A stretch of 19,329 bases of DNA from positions 8,598-27,926 of the forward strand of contig QHRT01000131.1 in assembly GCA_003220195.1 (NCBI GenBank), written 5' to 3'. This document shows, one piece after another, positions 7,638 to 15,548 of this stretch. The notes below the pieces were generated by a model that did no database searches, was not told the origin of the DNA, and saw only the letters and a list, made by a program, of their open reading frames with translations. Made by a program: the position numbers and the translations under genes. Position 1 is the first letter of the stretch. Each line of letters begins with the position of its first letter. This stretch comes from Candidatus Rokuibacteriota bacterium. GTDB taxonomy: Bacteria > Methylomirabilota > Methylomirabilia > Rokubacteriales > CSP1-6.

Positions 7638-8642
7638 CGCGACCCGGCCTCGTCGCGGTGGATGCCGAAGGCATGCAGGATCGGCGCGTCCGTCGAGCTG
7701 AACAGGAACGCCGGCTCCGCGGCCGAGCGGTTTTCATGCTGGACCCACGTCCAGTGCGGGATCGCGAGGCAATCGCCGGTCTCCCATTCGAGCTTTTGAT
7801 CACCGACGATCGTCCGGCCGCGCCCACGAACGACGTGAAGAACCGCGCTCGCGTTCGTCCGTCGAGGCCGTGTCAGCCCACCCGGCCGCAGCATGTGCGC
7901 GTAACAGCCGATCGTCGGCAGGACGGGCCCGCCGGTCACGGGGTTGTTGTACTCGACGGTCACGCCGCCCTCCTCGGTCTCGAGCTCGGCCAGCTCACGG
8001 AGCGCGCTCTCCGTACGATCCCAGGGATAGACGAGCAGCGGCGACGGGCCCTCGTACACCCGGGGCCCGACCGGACGAACGATGCCGGCGCCGAAGCGCC
8101 GGAGATTCTCGCCGCGCGGGCGAGAGCGCGGCTGGATCTCCGCCGGGAAGCCAGATCACCGGCGCATCCGTCTCGTTGGCGTGGTCGTGCCACGACCACT
8201 GCGGCGTGAGGATCAGGCTCGCCGGATCCATGAAGCACGGCTCGCCGTTGACGGTGGTCGACGAGCCGCGCCCTTCGATCATGAAGCGCAGCGCGCCCGC
8301 GGTGTGCCGGTGCGCCGGCGCGATCTCGCCCGGCAGCACGCCCTGCACCGCGGCGATCAGCGTGTGCGTCGTGGCGGCCCGCTGGAAGGCGGGATTGACC
8401 AGAATGAGATTGCGGCGCTCCGCCTTGACCGGGTCGACCAGGTCGTAGGCCTTCACCATCATCGGCCGGAGTGTTTCCGTCCAGCTCCACCGGAACGCTT
8501 GCTCGACGGGAATCGGCTCGTTCGGCAGAACGCTCTGGAACTCCCAGCCCGCCATCAGTCCGTGGCGCCGGACTTCCTCGCTGAAGAGAAGCAGCTCCGG
8601 GGCGTGACCCACCTGGGCGACGGGACGATTCGCATCGGTCAT
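7634..8642 (-). pseudogene. Gentisate 1,2-dioxygenase-like bicupin, frame broken
   Basis: The two halves of one bicupin protein lie in different frames. The first half runs from ATG 8642 (AAGGAGG just upstream) to about 8150. It carries the metal-site histidines H111-R-H113 and H152-D-H154, typical of the Fe(II)-binding cupin of gentisate/salicylate dioxygenases, and ends in NETDAPVIW. The second half begins after a TGA at 8156-8158 and reads GFPAEIQPRSRPRGENLRRF and on through a second cupin (VVRGRGRTIVGDQKLEW) to TGA 7634. The first frame, if unshifted, runs on into low-quality sequence until 7995. Ring-cleaving relatives have a DGLDIPL-type segment after the WL, which is missing here. This suggests a small deletion (3n+2 bases), or one extra base, near 8140-8155. 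An assembly error or programmed shift is possible. Confidence 0.82.
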
Positions 8643-8671
8643 GGCGGCCTCCTTCGCGCGGCGCTTCGACG

Positions 8672-8700
8672 ATTCTATGCTTCGCCGGGAAGCTTGGCGA
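8672..8700 (-). promoter_or_regulatory. Possible promoter of the cupin-LLM pair
   Basis: On the minus strand TAGAAT (8677-8672) matches the -10 consensus at five positions, with TCGCCA (8700-8695) 17 nt upstream as a four-of-six -35. Transcription would start about 25 nt before ATG 8642, leaving room for the AAGGAGG ribosome site. It lies in the 218-nt divergent gap shared with the amidohydrolase gene. Confidence 0.42.
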
Positions 8701-8860
8701 CTGCCGGAGCATGGTCGTGCCATGCGATCACCGGCGCGAAGGCGCGGCGGACGAACGAGACGCGGTACACTCCGGGGCGAGCGCGGATGCCGTCGGCGCC
8801 GGCGATCGATCGACGTCGGCCACGGAGTCGCGCATCGCACCCAACGGTGAGGAGCCAGCG

Positions 8861-10093
8861 ATGAGGCAAGGCTTTCGTGTCATCGATACCGACACGCACG
8901 TGAATCCGTCCCTGGACGTGTTGCTCCGCTACGCCGATACGGAGCTCCGTGAGCGCATCGGCGACCTCGATCCGTACCGCCGTCAGGTGAAGCCGGCGCC
9001 GGGACGGGGCGACGCCGAGGACGTGGACGCGTACACGCTGCTCGCGATCAAGCCGGTGCGACTCCAGCGCGTCGCCGGCGAGAAAGCGCGTCCGGCAACG
9101 GAGGTCGGCGGCGATCGAGGATTTCTTTCGGGACGCACGCAGATGGTCACGCGAAAGCCGATCACGCCGCGAACGTCGGAGGACAACGCGAAGGGCCGGC
9201 TCCAGGACATGGACGTCGAGGGCCGCGACATCGACTTCATCATCCCCGGGCCGTGGGCATACGGCGCTCCCGCGCTGGCGCCGCATCTGATGAAGGGACT
9301 CTACCGCGCGTATCACCGGTACATCGCCGACTTCTGCGCGGCGGATCCGCGGCGCCTCAAGAGCATGGTCCTCGCGCCCGGCAACGACCCGACGTGGGGC
9401 GCGCAGGTCATCCAGGAGCACGCGGACGAACCCTGGGTCGCGGCCGTCTGGCCGCTCTTGCCGGAAGGTTTGCCCGTCGACGATCCCGATCTCGAACCGA
9501 TCTGGGCCGCCGCGAACGAAGCCGATCTGCCGATCATGTACCACGGCTTCACCATCGAGACGCCGTACTTCCCCGGCTATCGCGACATCTGGGACAACCC
9601 GGCGATGGGCCGCTGCGCCGGGCAGACGTGGGGCGGTCAGCGATTCCTCTCGTTCATGCTGATGGGCGGGATGCTCGATCGCTATCCGAATCTCCGCGTC
9701 GCGGCGCTCGAGTGCGGGCACGGCTGGCTGCCGCACTGGCTCGTGCGCTTGACGCGGCAGATCGACTACGTGAAGGGGTCGGTGCCGGCGACGCTCAAGC
9801 ACACGCCGGTCGAGTACGCGCAGATGGGCCGCGTCTTCTGCAGCATCGACTTCTCCGAGGGCGTCCTGATGACGAAGGCGGTCATCGACCTGATGGGCGA
9901 TCAGGCGCTGATGTTCGCCTCGGATTATCCGCACCCGGAGACGATCTTCCCGGACCACGCCGATACGGTGATCGCGTGGCGTACGACGCTCGGCGATATC
10001 GCGATGCGGAAGCTGATGTGGGAGAACGCGACGCGGTTCTTCCGCCTCAGCTCGACGCCGTGGAGCGACCACGAGGCCCGAACGACTCCCTGA
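8861..10093 (+). CDS. Metal-dependent amidohydrolase (PF04909 type)
   Basis: Start ATG 8861 is preceded by a GAGGAG ribosome site; the open frame upstream to 8711 lies in the divergent promoter gap. The 410-residue TIM-barrel protein belongs to the amidohydrolase-2 group, which includes the decarboxylases of ACMSD and gamma-resorcylate type as well as hydrolases. Candidate metal ligands are D11-T-H13 in VIDTDTHVN, H228 in MYHGF, H287 in the ECGHGWLPHWL turn typical of this subgroup, and the late-barrel D355 in ASDYPHPE. The second His of the usual HxH is Asn15, as often seen in the D-x-H branch. There is no signal peptide. The gene diverges from the cupin-LLM pair and converges with the PQQ gene. 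Substrate unknown; an aromatic or cyclic acid is an inference from context. Confidence 0.92.
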   Translation: MRQGFRVIDTDTHVNPSLDVLLRYADTELRERIGDLDPYRRQVKPAPGRGDAEDVDAYTLLAIKPVRLQRVAGEKARPATEVGGDRGFLSGRTQMVTRKPITPRTSEDNAKGRLQDMDVEGRDIDFIIPGPWAYGAPALAPHLMKGLYRAYHRYIADFCAADPRRLKSMVLAPGNDPTWGAQVIQEHADEPWVAAVWPLLPEGLPVDDPDLEPIWAAANEADLPIMYHGFTIETPYFPGYRDIWDNPAMGRCAGQTWGGQRFLSFMLMGGMLDRYPNLRVAALECGHGWLPHWLVRLTRQIDYVKGSVPATLKHTPVEYAQMGRVFCSIDFSEGVLMTKAVIDLMGDQALMFASDYPHPETIFPDHADTVIAWRTTLGDIAMRKLMWENATRFFRLSSTPWSDHEARTTP

Positions 10094-10097
10094 TGCT

Positions 10098-12155
10098 CTA
10101 CGGCAACGTCAGCGCGACGACCTCTTCGGGAATGGTCGCGCCGCCGACCGAGAAGGCGCCGTACTGCTTGCCGCCGGCCAAGTACGTCATCGGCGCGCCG
10201 CCGGCGTTCGCTGGCAGCGGGATCTCGACGACGAGACGCCCGTTGGCCTTGTCGTACGCGTAGAGCTTGGGTTCGAGGTTGTTCAAGTCCCAGATGAGCC
10301 GCCGAGAACCGGGCACCCTGCGCTCGTTGTCCTGGTATCCCTGCTGGACCACCAGCAGCAGCGTCTTCGTCACCAGCGCGAAGCTGCGCGTCGGCCAGCC
10401 GAGCCGCTCGGGGGAATGCGCGAACTCGGGAACGCCTTCCGCTACCTCGAGGAACGACGCCGGGGCGCCGGCGACGGGCTTGCCGCTTCCGACCGGCGAG
10501 CGCCAGCGGTGCTCTCCGGTCGACATGTCGATCGCGACCACGCTGCCCCAGGGAGGCTTGAAGAGTGGAAGACGCCTCGGGCCAGCCAGGTACGAGAACG
10601 AGCCGACGTACCGGTCACGGCTCTCCCGGGGCGTAGGCTGGCGCAGCATGACGACGAACGGCGCACGCACCGTCGTGAGGTAGTACATCCCCGTCTCCGG
10701 GTCCCAGCCGGCGCCTGACCAGCTGGGGCCGCCGCCGACACCCGGCATCAGGATCGTGCCGCGCTCGCTCGGCGGCGTGTAGAGCGGGCCATGGTCGTAC
10801 CGGGAAACGATCGCGCGCGCGGTCCGCCGCAAGTCCGGCGAGAGGTCGATCAGATTGTCCTCTCGCATGCCCTGGATCTCGACCGGTGCCGGCCGGGTCG
10901 GGAACGGCTGCGTCGCGGCGGTCTTCTCACCCGGCATGCTGGACTGCGGCACGGCGCGATCCTCGATCGGCCACAGCGGCGTGCCCGTCACGCGATCGAA
11001 GGCGAACACGTGTCCCTGCTTGGTGACCTGCGCCACCGCCTTCACGCGCCGCCCGTCCACCGTCACGTCCATGAGGTTGGGCGCCGCGGGCAAGTCGTAG
11101 TCCCAGATGTCGTGTCGGATGATCTGGTAGTGCCAGATTCGCTTGCCCGTGCGCGCGTCCAGGCAGACGAGCGCGTCGCTGAAGAGATTGTCGCCGTGCC
11201 GGTGGCCGCCGTAGTAGTCGTTGGCCGGCGGGCTGAACGGCAGGTAGACGTAGCCCAGCTCCTCGTCCGCGCTCATCAGCGTCCACACGTTGGTGTTGCC
11301 GATGGTCTTCCACGAGTCGTTCTCCCACGTCTCGTGGCCGACCTCGCCCGGGCCGGGGACTGCGCGGAAGGTCCAGAGCAGCCGGCCTGTGCGGACGTCG
11401 AAGCCGCGCACGTCGCCGACCGGCATGGACTCGCGGACGGGGAAGCCCAGCACCGAGGACCCGACGACGACGACGTCGCGAACGATGATCGGCGGCGAGG
11501 TGTGACCATAGAGCCAGCGTTGCGGGATGGGTCGCCCGAGGCCCTCCGCGAGATCGACCGACCCCTTGGCGCCGAAGTTCTCGACGGGCCGACCGGTCTT
11601 CGCGTCGAGCGCGATCATGAACGCGTGGCCGGTGAGCATGATCACCCGCTCGTCGGCGCCATCGCGCCAGTAGGCGACGCCGCGGTGCAGCCACCCATTG
11701 TTCGTGGGCATCCCGAGCTTGTGGGAGCCCGGGTCGAAGACCCACTTCGTCTGGCCGGTCACCGGGTCGATGGCCGCGACCTGCGACAGCGACGTGCTCG
11801 TGTACAGCACCCCGTTGATCATGATGGGGGTGCCCTGGTGGACCGCGCTGGGAGCGATCCCGGCGTTCGCGGCGCGGACCGCATGGTCGGGAGACATCCA
11901 GCGCCAGGCGATCTTGAGGGAGGCGACGTTCGCGGCGTCGATCTGATCGAGCGGGGAGTACTTCGCGCTGGCGTAGCTGCCGGCGTAGGTCGGCCACTCG
12001 CCGCGGGCGAGCGCCGCCATCGAGTCCGTAGAGGCGCCGGGGATCTGCTGCGCGCCGGCGCCGAGCGTGAGGCCGGCGAGCAGGATGATCACGGCTCCGC
12101 CGCCGGTCCGCCAGCGTCCAGCCCGCTCTACTACGGCAGCGAACTCGTTTCGCAT
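10098..12155 (-). CDS. Periplasmic PQQ-dependent dehydrogenase, GDH-like
   Basis: Eight-bladed quinoprotein dehydrogenase of 685 residues with a signal peptide (hydrophobic core about 20-35, cleaved near AGA/QQ). It starts at ATG 12155 with GGAGGAG just upstream. Family marks are the N-terminal WPTYAGSYASAKYSPLDQI, repeated blade turns such as DPVTGQTKW and DARTGKRIWHYQ, the active-site RHDIWDYDLPAAPN, and a C-terminal GGAPMTY segment like that of membrane glucose dehydrogenases. The catalytic Asp is probably D352. The +2 residue is also Asp (D354). The protein has a single Cys, so it lacks the vicinal disulfide of methanol dehydrogenases. It has no N-terminal membrane anchor like E. coli Gcd and no CxxCH heme domain, so electrons must go to a separate acceptor. 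It follows livF by 84 nt on the same strand; the substrate is unknown. Confidence 0.9.
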   Translation of the reverse strand: MRNEFAAVVERAGRWRTGGGAVIILLAGLTLGAGAQQIPGASTDSMAALARGEWPTYAGSYASAKYSPLDQIDAANVASLKIAWRWMSPDHAVRAANAGIAPSAVHQGTPIMINGVLYTSTSLSQVAAIDPVTGQTKWVFDPGSHKLGMPTNNGWLHRGVAYWRDGADERVIMLTGHAFMIALDAKTGRPVENFGAKGSVDLAEGLGRPIPQRWLYGHTSPPIIVRDVVVVGSSVLGFPVRESMPVGDVRGFDVRTGRLLWTFRAVPGPGEVGHETWENDSWKTIGNTNVWTLMSADEELGYVYLPFSPPANDYYGGHRHGDNLFSDALVCLDARTGKRIWHYQIIRHDIWDYDLPAAPNLMDVTVDGRRVKAVAQVTKQGHVFAFDRVTGTPLWPIEDRAVPQSSMPGEKTAATQPFPTRPAPVEIQGMREDNLIDLSPDLRRTARAIVSRYDHGPLYTPPSERGTILMPGVGGGPSWSGAGWDPETGMYYLTTVRAPFVVMLRQPTPRESRDRYVGSFSYLAGPRRLPLFKPPWGSVVAIDMSTGEHRWRSPVGSGKPVAGAPASFLEVAEGVPEFAHSPERLGWPTRSFALVTKTLLLVVQQGYQDNERRVPGSRRLIWDLNNLEPKLYAYDKANGRLVVEIPLPANAGGAPMTYLAGGKQYGAFSVGGATIPEEVVALTLP

Positions 12156-12239
12156 CTCTCCTCCCGCGTTGTCCTTCGTGGTATGGCTGCCGACTTGGAT
12201 CCGCGTCGCACGATCTCGTTCGCCGGGGTCAAGGGCCTT

Positions 12240-12941
12240 CTAGCTCGCGACGACCAGGCTGGTGAGGCGTTGCGGATCCGCGAGCAGTTCCGCGCTCGGG
12301 CCGTGATGCATGATGCGGCCGCGATTGAGCACCACGACCTGCGCCGTCACCTCGAGCGCCAGCTTCGCCGACTGCTCCACCAGCATCACAGTCAGCGCGT
12401 CCTCGCGGATCAGGCGGTCCAGCGTCTTCAGCAATGCGTCGACGATCAGCGGCGCCAGCCCCTCGAGCGGCTCGTCGAGCAGCACGAGCGACGGATTGCC
12501 CATCAGCGCGCGCCCGATTGCCAGCATCTGTTGCTCGCCGCCCGAGAGCTGGTTGCCCATTTGCCGGCGGCGCTGCGCCAGGCGCGGCAAGAGCTCGTAG
12601 ACGCGCTCGAGCGTCCACCGGCCCGGACGTGCGGCCACGAGCAGATTTTCTTCGAGCGACAGCGACGGAAAGATGTCGCGTCCCTGCGGGACATATCCGA
12701 CGCCGAGCCGGGACCTTTCGTACACGGGCACGTGCCTGATCTCCGCGCCGCGGTACTCGATGCTCCCCGCGTGGAACGACGTGTGCCCCATGATCGTCGC
12801 GAGGAGCGTCGTCTTGCCGACGCCGTTCCTGCCGAGCACCGCGAGCGACCCGCGCTCGGCCAGCGAGAGCGTGATGTCCTCCAGAACGACGGTCGCGCCG
12901 TAGCCGGCGCGCACGCCCGTCAGCCGGAGCGCGTCAGCCAC
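12240..12941 (-). CDS. livF: LIV-type ABC transporter ATP-binding protein LivF
   Basis: Second ATPase of the branched-chain-amino-acid-type importer, 233 residues, cytosolic. Walker A is GRNGVGKTT at 37-45, the signature LSGGEQQ starts at 132, Walker B is LVLLDE at about 152-157 and the switch His region is replaced by EQS (LVEQSAKLAL), as is normal in LivF. VPQGRDIFPSLSLEENL is also typical of LivF. The start is GTG 12941, which overlaps the livG stop by 8 nt, so coupled translation is likely. It is the last transporter gene of the minus-strand operon. LivF names the family position; the transported compound may not be an amino acid. Confidence 0.95.
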   Translation of the reverse strand: MADALRLTGVRAGYGATVVLEDITLSLAERGSLAVLGRNGVGKTTLLATIMGHTSFHAGSIEYRGAEIRHVPVYERSRLGVGYVPQGRDIFPSLSLEENLLVAARPGRWTLERVYELLPRLAQRRRQMGNQLSGGEQQMLAIGRALMGNPSLVLLDEPLEGLAPLIVDALLKTLDRLIREDALTVMLVEQSAKLALEVTAQVVVLNRGRIMHHGPSAELLADPQRLTSLVVAS

Positions 12942-13686
12942 GGCGCTCGCCGAGATACGCCTGATGGACGCGGGGATCGTCGGCGATCTCCGCGGGCGGC
13001 CCTTCGCGCAGGACCTGGCCCTGGACCAGCACCGTGATTCGCTGCGCGAACCGGAACACCAGGTCCATGTCGTGCTCGATGATCATGATCGCGATGTGGG
13101 CAGGCAACTGCGCCAGCGCGTCCAGGATGCGGCCCGATTCGAGGGACGGGACGCCGGCGGCCGGCTCGTCGAGCAGCAAGACTGTCGGTTGCAGACCGAG
13201 CGCGATCGCGATCTCGACCAGGCGTTGCTTGCCGTAGGGCAGGTCCACGACGCGGCGGCGCGCGTCGGTCTCCAGTCCGAACGTCCGGAGCAGATCCACC
13301 GCCTCGTCGCGGACGTGCGCGTACGCGCTCGCCGGACGCCAGGGCCGCCCGCCGACGCGCTGACGCTCGGCCACGCCGAGCGCGACGTTGTCGAGCACCG
13401 TCATGCCGCGGAACAGCGTGTTGATCTGGAACGTCCGTCCGAGCCCGCGCTTGACCCGCGCTTCCTGGCTCAACCGCGTGACGTCGCCGCCGCCGAGTAA
13501 CACCTGACCGGACGATGGCGCGAGCCGGCCGGTCAGCATGTTGACGAACGTCGTCTTGCCGGCGCCGTTTGGACCGATCAGCGCGTGGCGTATGCCGGTC
13601 TCCAGGCGAAAGTCGATCTGGTCGGCGACGGTGAGCGCGCCGAAGCTCTTGCAGAGGGCCCGGGTCTCGAGCGCGGTATGTGTCAC
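12934..13686 (-). CDS. livG: LIV-type ABC transporter ATP-binding protein LivG
   Basis: First ATPase of the importer, 250 residues. Start GTG 13686 overlaps the livM stop in a GTGA and has GGAGGAGC just upstream; the frame is open much further upstream but that part lies antiphase inside livM. Walker A is GPNGAGKTT at 38-46. The signature is the LivG-type LPYGKQRLVEIA instead of LSGGQ, followed by Walker B TVLLLDEPAAGV and the switch His in IIEHDMDLVF. RGLGRTFQINTLFRGMTVLDNV is a typical LivG Q-loop region. It would pair with LivF to drive the LivHM channel. Confidence 0.95.
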   Translation of the reverse strand: MTHTALETRALCKSFGALTVADQIDFRLETGIRHALIGPNGAGKTTFVNMLTGRLAPSSGQVLLGGGDVTRLSQEARVKRGLGRTFQINTLFRGMTVLDNVALGVAERQRVGGRPWRPASAYAHVRDEAVDLLRTFGLETDARRRVVDLPYGKQRLVEIAIALGLQPTVLLLDEPAAGVPSLESGRILDALAQLPAHIAIMIIEHDMDLVFRFAQRITVLVQGQVLREGPPAEIADDPRVHQAYLGERRG

Positions 13687-14654
13687 ACGCTCCTCCGGAC
13701 ACGTGCGGCGAGTGCGTCGGCCAGCCCGAGCAGGCCGCCCCGCGCGAAGAGCACGACCAGCACCAGCATGAGGCCGATCCCGAGATACCAGAACTGCGGA
13801 AACTGCTTGGCCAGCGCGTCCTGCGCGATCAGGAACACGACCGGCCCGACGAACGCGCCGTACAGACGGCCGACGCCGCCCAGGATCAGCATCACCAGCA
13901 GCTCGCCGGACGGCTCGAAGCCGAGCACGTTCAGTCCCACGAACTGGTTCGTCTCGGTCGAGAGCGCTCCCGCGACGCCGGCGATCATCGCCGAGATCGT
14001 GTAGACGGCCAGCAGGCGCCGGTACACCGGCGCGCCGATCGCGTGCATGCGATCGCTGTTCTCGCGAATTCCGGTCAAGGTCGCGCCGAACGGCGAGTAG
14101 ATGAGTCGCCGCACGAGCCACCAGCCGGCGAGAAGCGTGACGAGGCACAGGAGATACGCGGTCTTGCCGAAGAGGTCGAAACGGAACAGGCCGAAGATCG
14201 GCGCGATCGTCACGCCGGACAGGCCGTCGGCGCCGCCGGTGATCGGCGTCGCCTTGTTCGCGACCTCGAGGCAGAGCGCGGCGATCGCGAGCGTCAGCAT
14301 GAGTTGCGTGAGGCCGCGCGTTCTCAGAATGACCGCGCCGGTCGTCACGCCCAGCACGCCCGCGGCCACGGTGGCGGCGACGAGGAGTACGATCGGGTCG
14401 GTCAGCTTCACCTTCGCCGCGAGGATGCCGGCCACGTATGCGCCGGCGCCGAAGAAGGCGCTGTGACCGAGCGTGACGATGCCGGCGTAGCCCACGATCA
14501 GGTCGAGCGACAGCGCGAACAGGATGTAGGTGAGGATCCGCGCGCCGAACAGCAGGTATTCCGGCAGCAGGAAGAAGACCGCCACCCCGGCGAGCCAGGG
14601 CAGCCACTCGGTCCAGCGAATCCGCGGACTCGCCGCATACCCCGTCTCGCTCAC
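13683..14654 (-). CDS. livM: LIV-type ABC transporter permease LivM
   Basis: Inner-membrane permease of 323 residues with about nine to ten hydrophobic segments. Start GTG 14654 overlaps the livH stop (GTGA at 14651-14654). The LivM hallmark SLDLIVGYAGIVTLGHSAFFGAGAY is present near residues 45-75, as is the EAA-like loop GATLTGIRENSDRMHAIG that contacts the ATPases. The end of the protein, LLGLADALAARVRRS, is a usual cytosolic tail. It would form the translocation channel with LivH. Confidence 0.95.
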   Translation of the reverse strand: MSETGYAASPRIRWTEWLPWLAGVAVFFLLPEYLLFGARILTYILFALSLDLIVGYAGIVTLGHSAFFGAGAYVAGILAAKVKLTDPIVLLVAATVAAGVLGVTTGAVILRTRGLTQLMLTLAIAALCLEVANKATPITGGADGLSGVTIAPIFGLFRFDLFGKTAYLLCLVTLLAGWWLVRRLIYSPFGATLTGIRENSDRMHAIGAPVYRRLLAVYTISAMIAGVAGALSTETNQFVGLNVLGFEPSGELLVMLILGGVGRLYGAFVGPVVFLIAQDALAKQFPQFWYLGIGLMLVLVVLFARGGLLGLADALAARVRRSV

Positions 14655-15526
14655 ACGCGCGTTCCGAAGAGTCCCGTCGGCCGCCACAGGAGAATCGCGA
14701 TCGTGGCGGCGTAGATGAAGAACGCGCCGAACTGGGGCAGCCAGTACTTGCACGCGGTGTCGCTGACGCCGATGAAGAGCGCGGCGACGAACGGCCCCCG
14801 AAGACTGCCGAGCCCGCCGACCGAGACGACGGTCAGGAAGTAGATGAGGTGCTCGAACGGATAGGTCGGCTGCACGGCGATGATCTCCGCGCCGAGCGCG
14901 CCGCCGAGCCCGGCGAGCCCGCTGCCGAGCGCGAACGTCAGCGCGAAGAGCTGCCGGGTGTTGATGCCGATCGACTGGGCCATCGCGCGATTGTCGACGG
15001 CGGCGCGCACCATCGCGCCCCACAGCGTGCGCTCGACGCCGAACCACAAGGCCGCGATCATCGCGCCGCTCACGACGATGAGGAAGACGCGGTAGGCGGG
15101 AAAGTCGCGGCCGAGGAGCGGGAACTGGCCCTTCAGCCACGGCGGCAAGGCGACCGGCTGTTGCAGCGTCCCGAAGACGAGCTGCGCAATCGCCACGGCC
15201 ATGAAGATCAGACCGATCGTGAAGAGCACCTGCTCGAGCTCGCCCGCACCGTAGAAGTGCCGGTAGAGGCCGCGCTCGAGCGCCATGCTGCCGATCGCGA
15301 CGAGGAGGAAGGCGAGCCCGACCGCCACCGGAAACGGCAGCGCGAAGCGGCCGAGCGACGACGTCAGGATGTAGCCGCCCGCCATCGCGAACACGCCGTG
15401 CGCCAGGTTGACGAAGCCCATCAGGCCCATCGTCACCGACAGGCCGACCGAGATCACGTAGAGCACCATGCCGTACGCGACCCCGTGGAACGCAATGCTG
15501 ACGAGCGAGGAGAGCAGCGCGTCCAT
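14651..15526 (-). CDS. livH: LIV-type ABC transporter permease LivH
   Basis: Inner-membrane permease of 291 residues, the usual LivH length, with about eight membrane segments. It shows the conserved VISVGLSVTMGLMGFVNLAHG segment and the ATPase-contact loop WGAMVRAAVDNRAMAQSIGIN. The C-terminal LLWRPTGLFG motif is typical of LivH. ATG 15526 lies 22 nt after the livK stop, so livK and livH share a transcript. The stop overlaps the livM GTG. Confidence 0.95.
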   Translation of the reverse strand: MDALLSSLVSIAFHGVAYGMVLYVISVGLSVTMGLMGFVNLAHGVFAMAGGYILTSSLGRFALPFPVAVGLAFLLVAIGSMALERGLYRHFYGAGELEQVLFTIGLIFMAVAIAQLVFGTLQQPVALPPWLKGQFPLLGRDFPAYRVFLIVVSGAMIAALWFGVERTLWGAMVRAAVDNRAMAQSIGINTRQLFALTFALGSGLAGLGGALGAEIIAVQPTYPFEHLIYFLTVVSVGGLGSLRGPFVAALFIGVSDTACKYWLPQFGAFFIYAATIAILLWRPTGLFGTRV

Positions 15527-15548
15527 CGAATCAGTTGGCGTCAGGCCT

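Noticed and set aside
12204..12232. TTGACC (minus strand, 12232-12227) as a -35 for the PQQ gene
   Set aside because: The region 16-19 nt downstream is GC-rich with no -10-like hexamer, so a separate promoter is not supported.
10791..13037. Very long plus-strand open frame (748 codons) opposite the PQQ and livF genes
   Set aside because: It is an antisense shadow caused by high GC at third codon positions. Its translation is rich in Arg, His and Asp with no domain, while the minus strand encodes two clear families.
13687..14607. Long upstream extension of the livG frame
   Set aside because: It lies entirely within livM in another frame; the GTGA overlap and ribosome site at 13684-13686 mark the true start.
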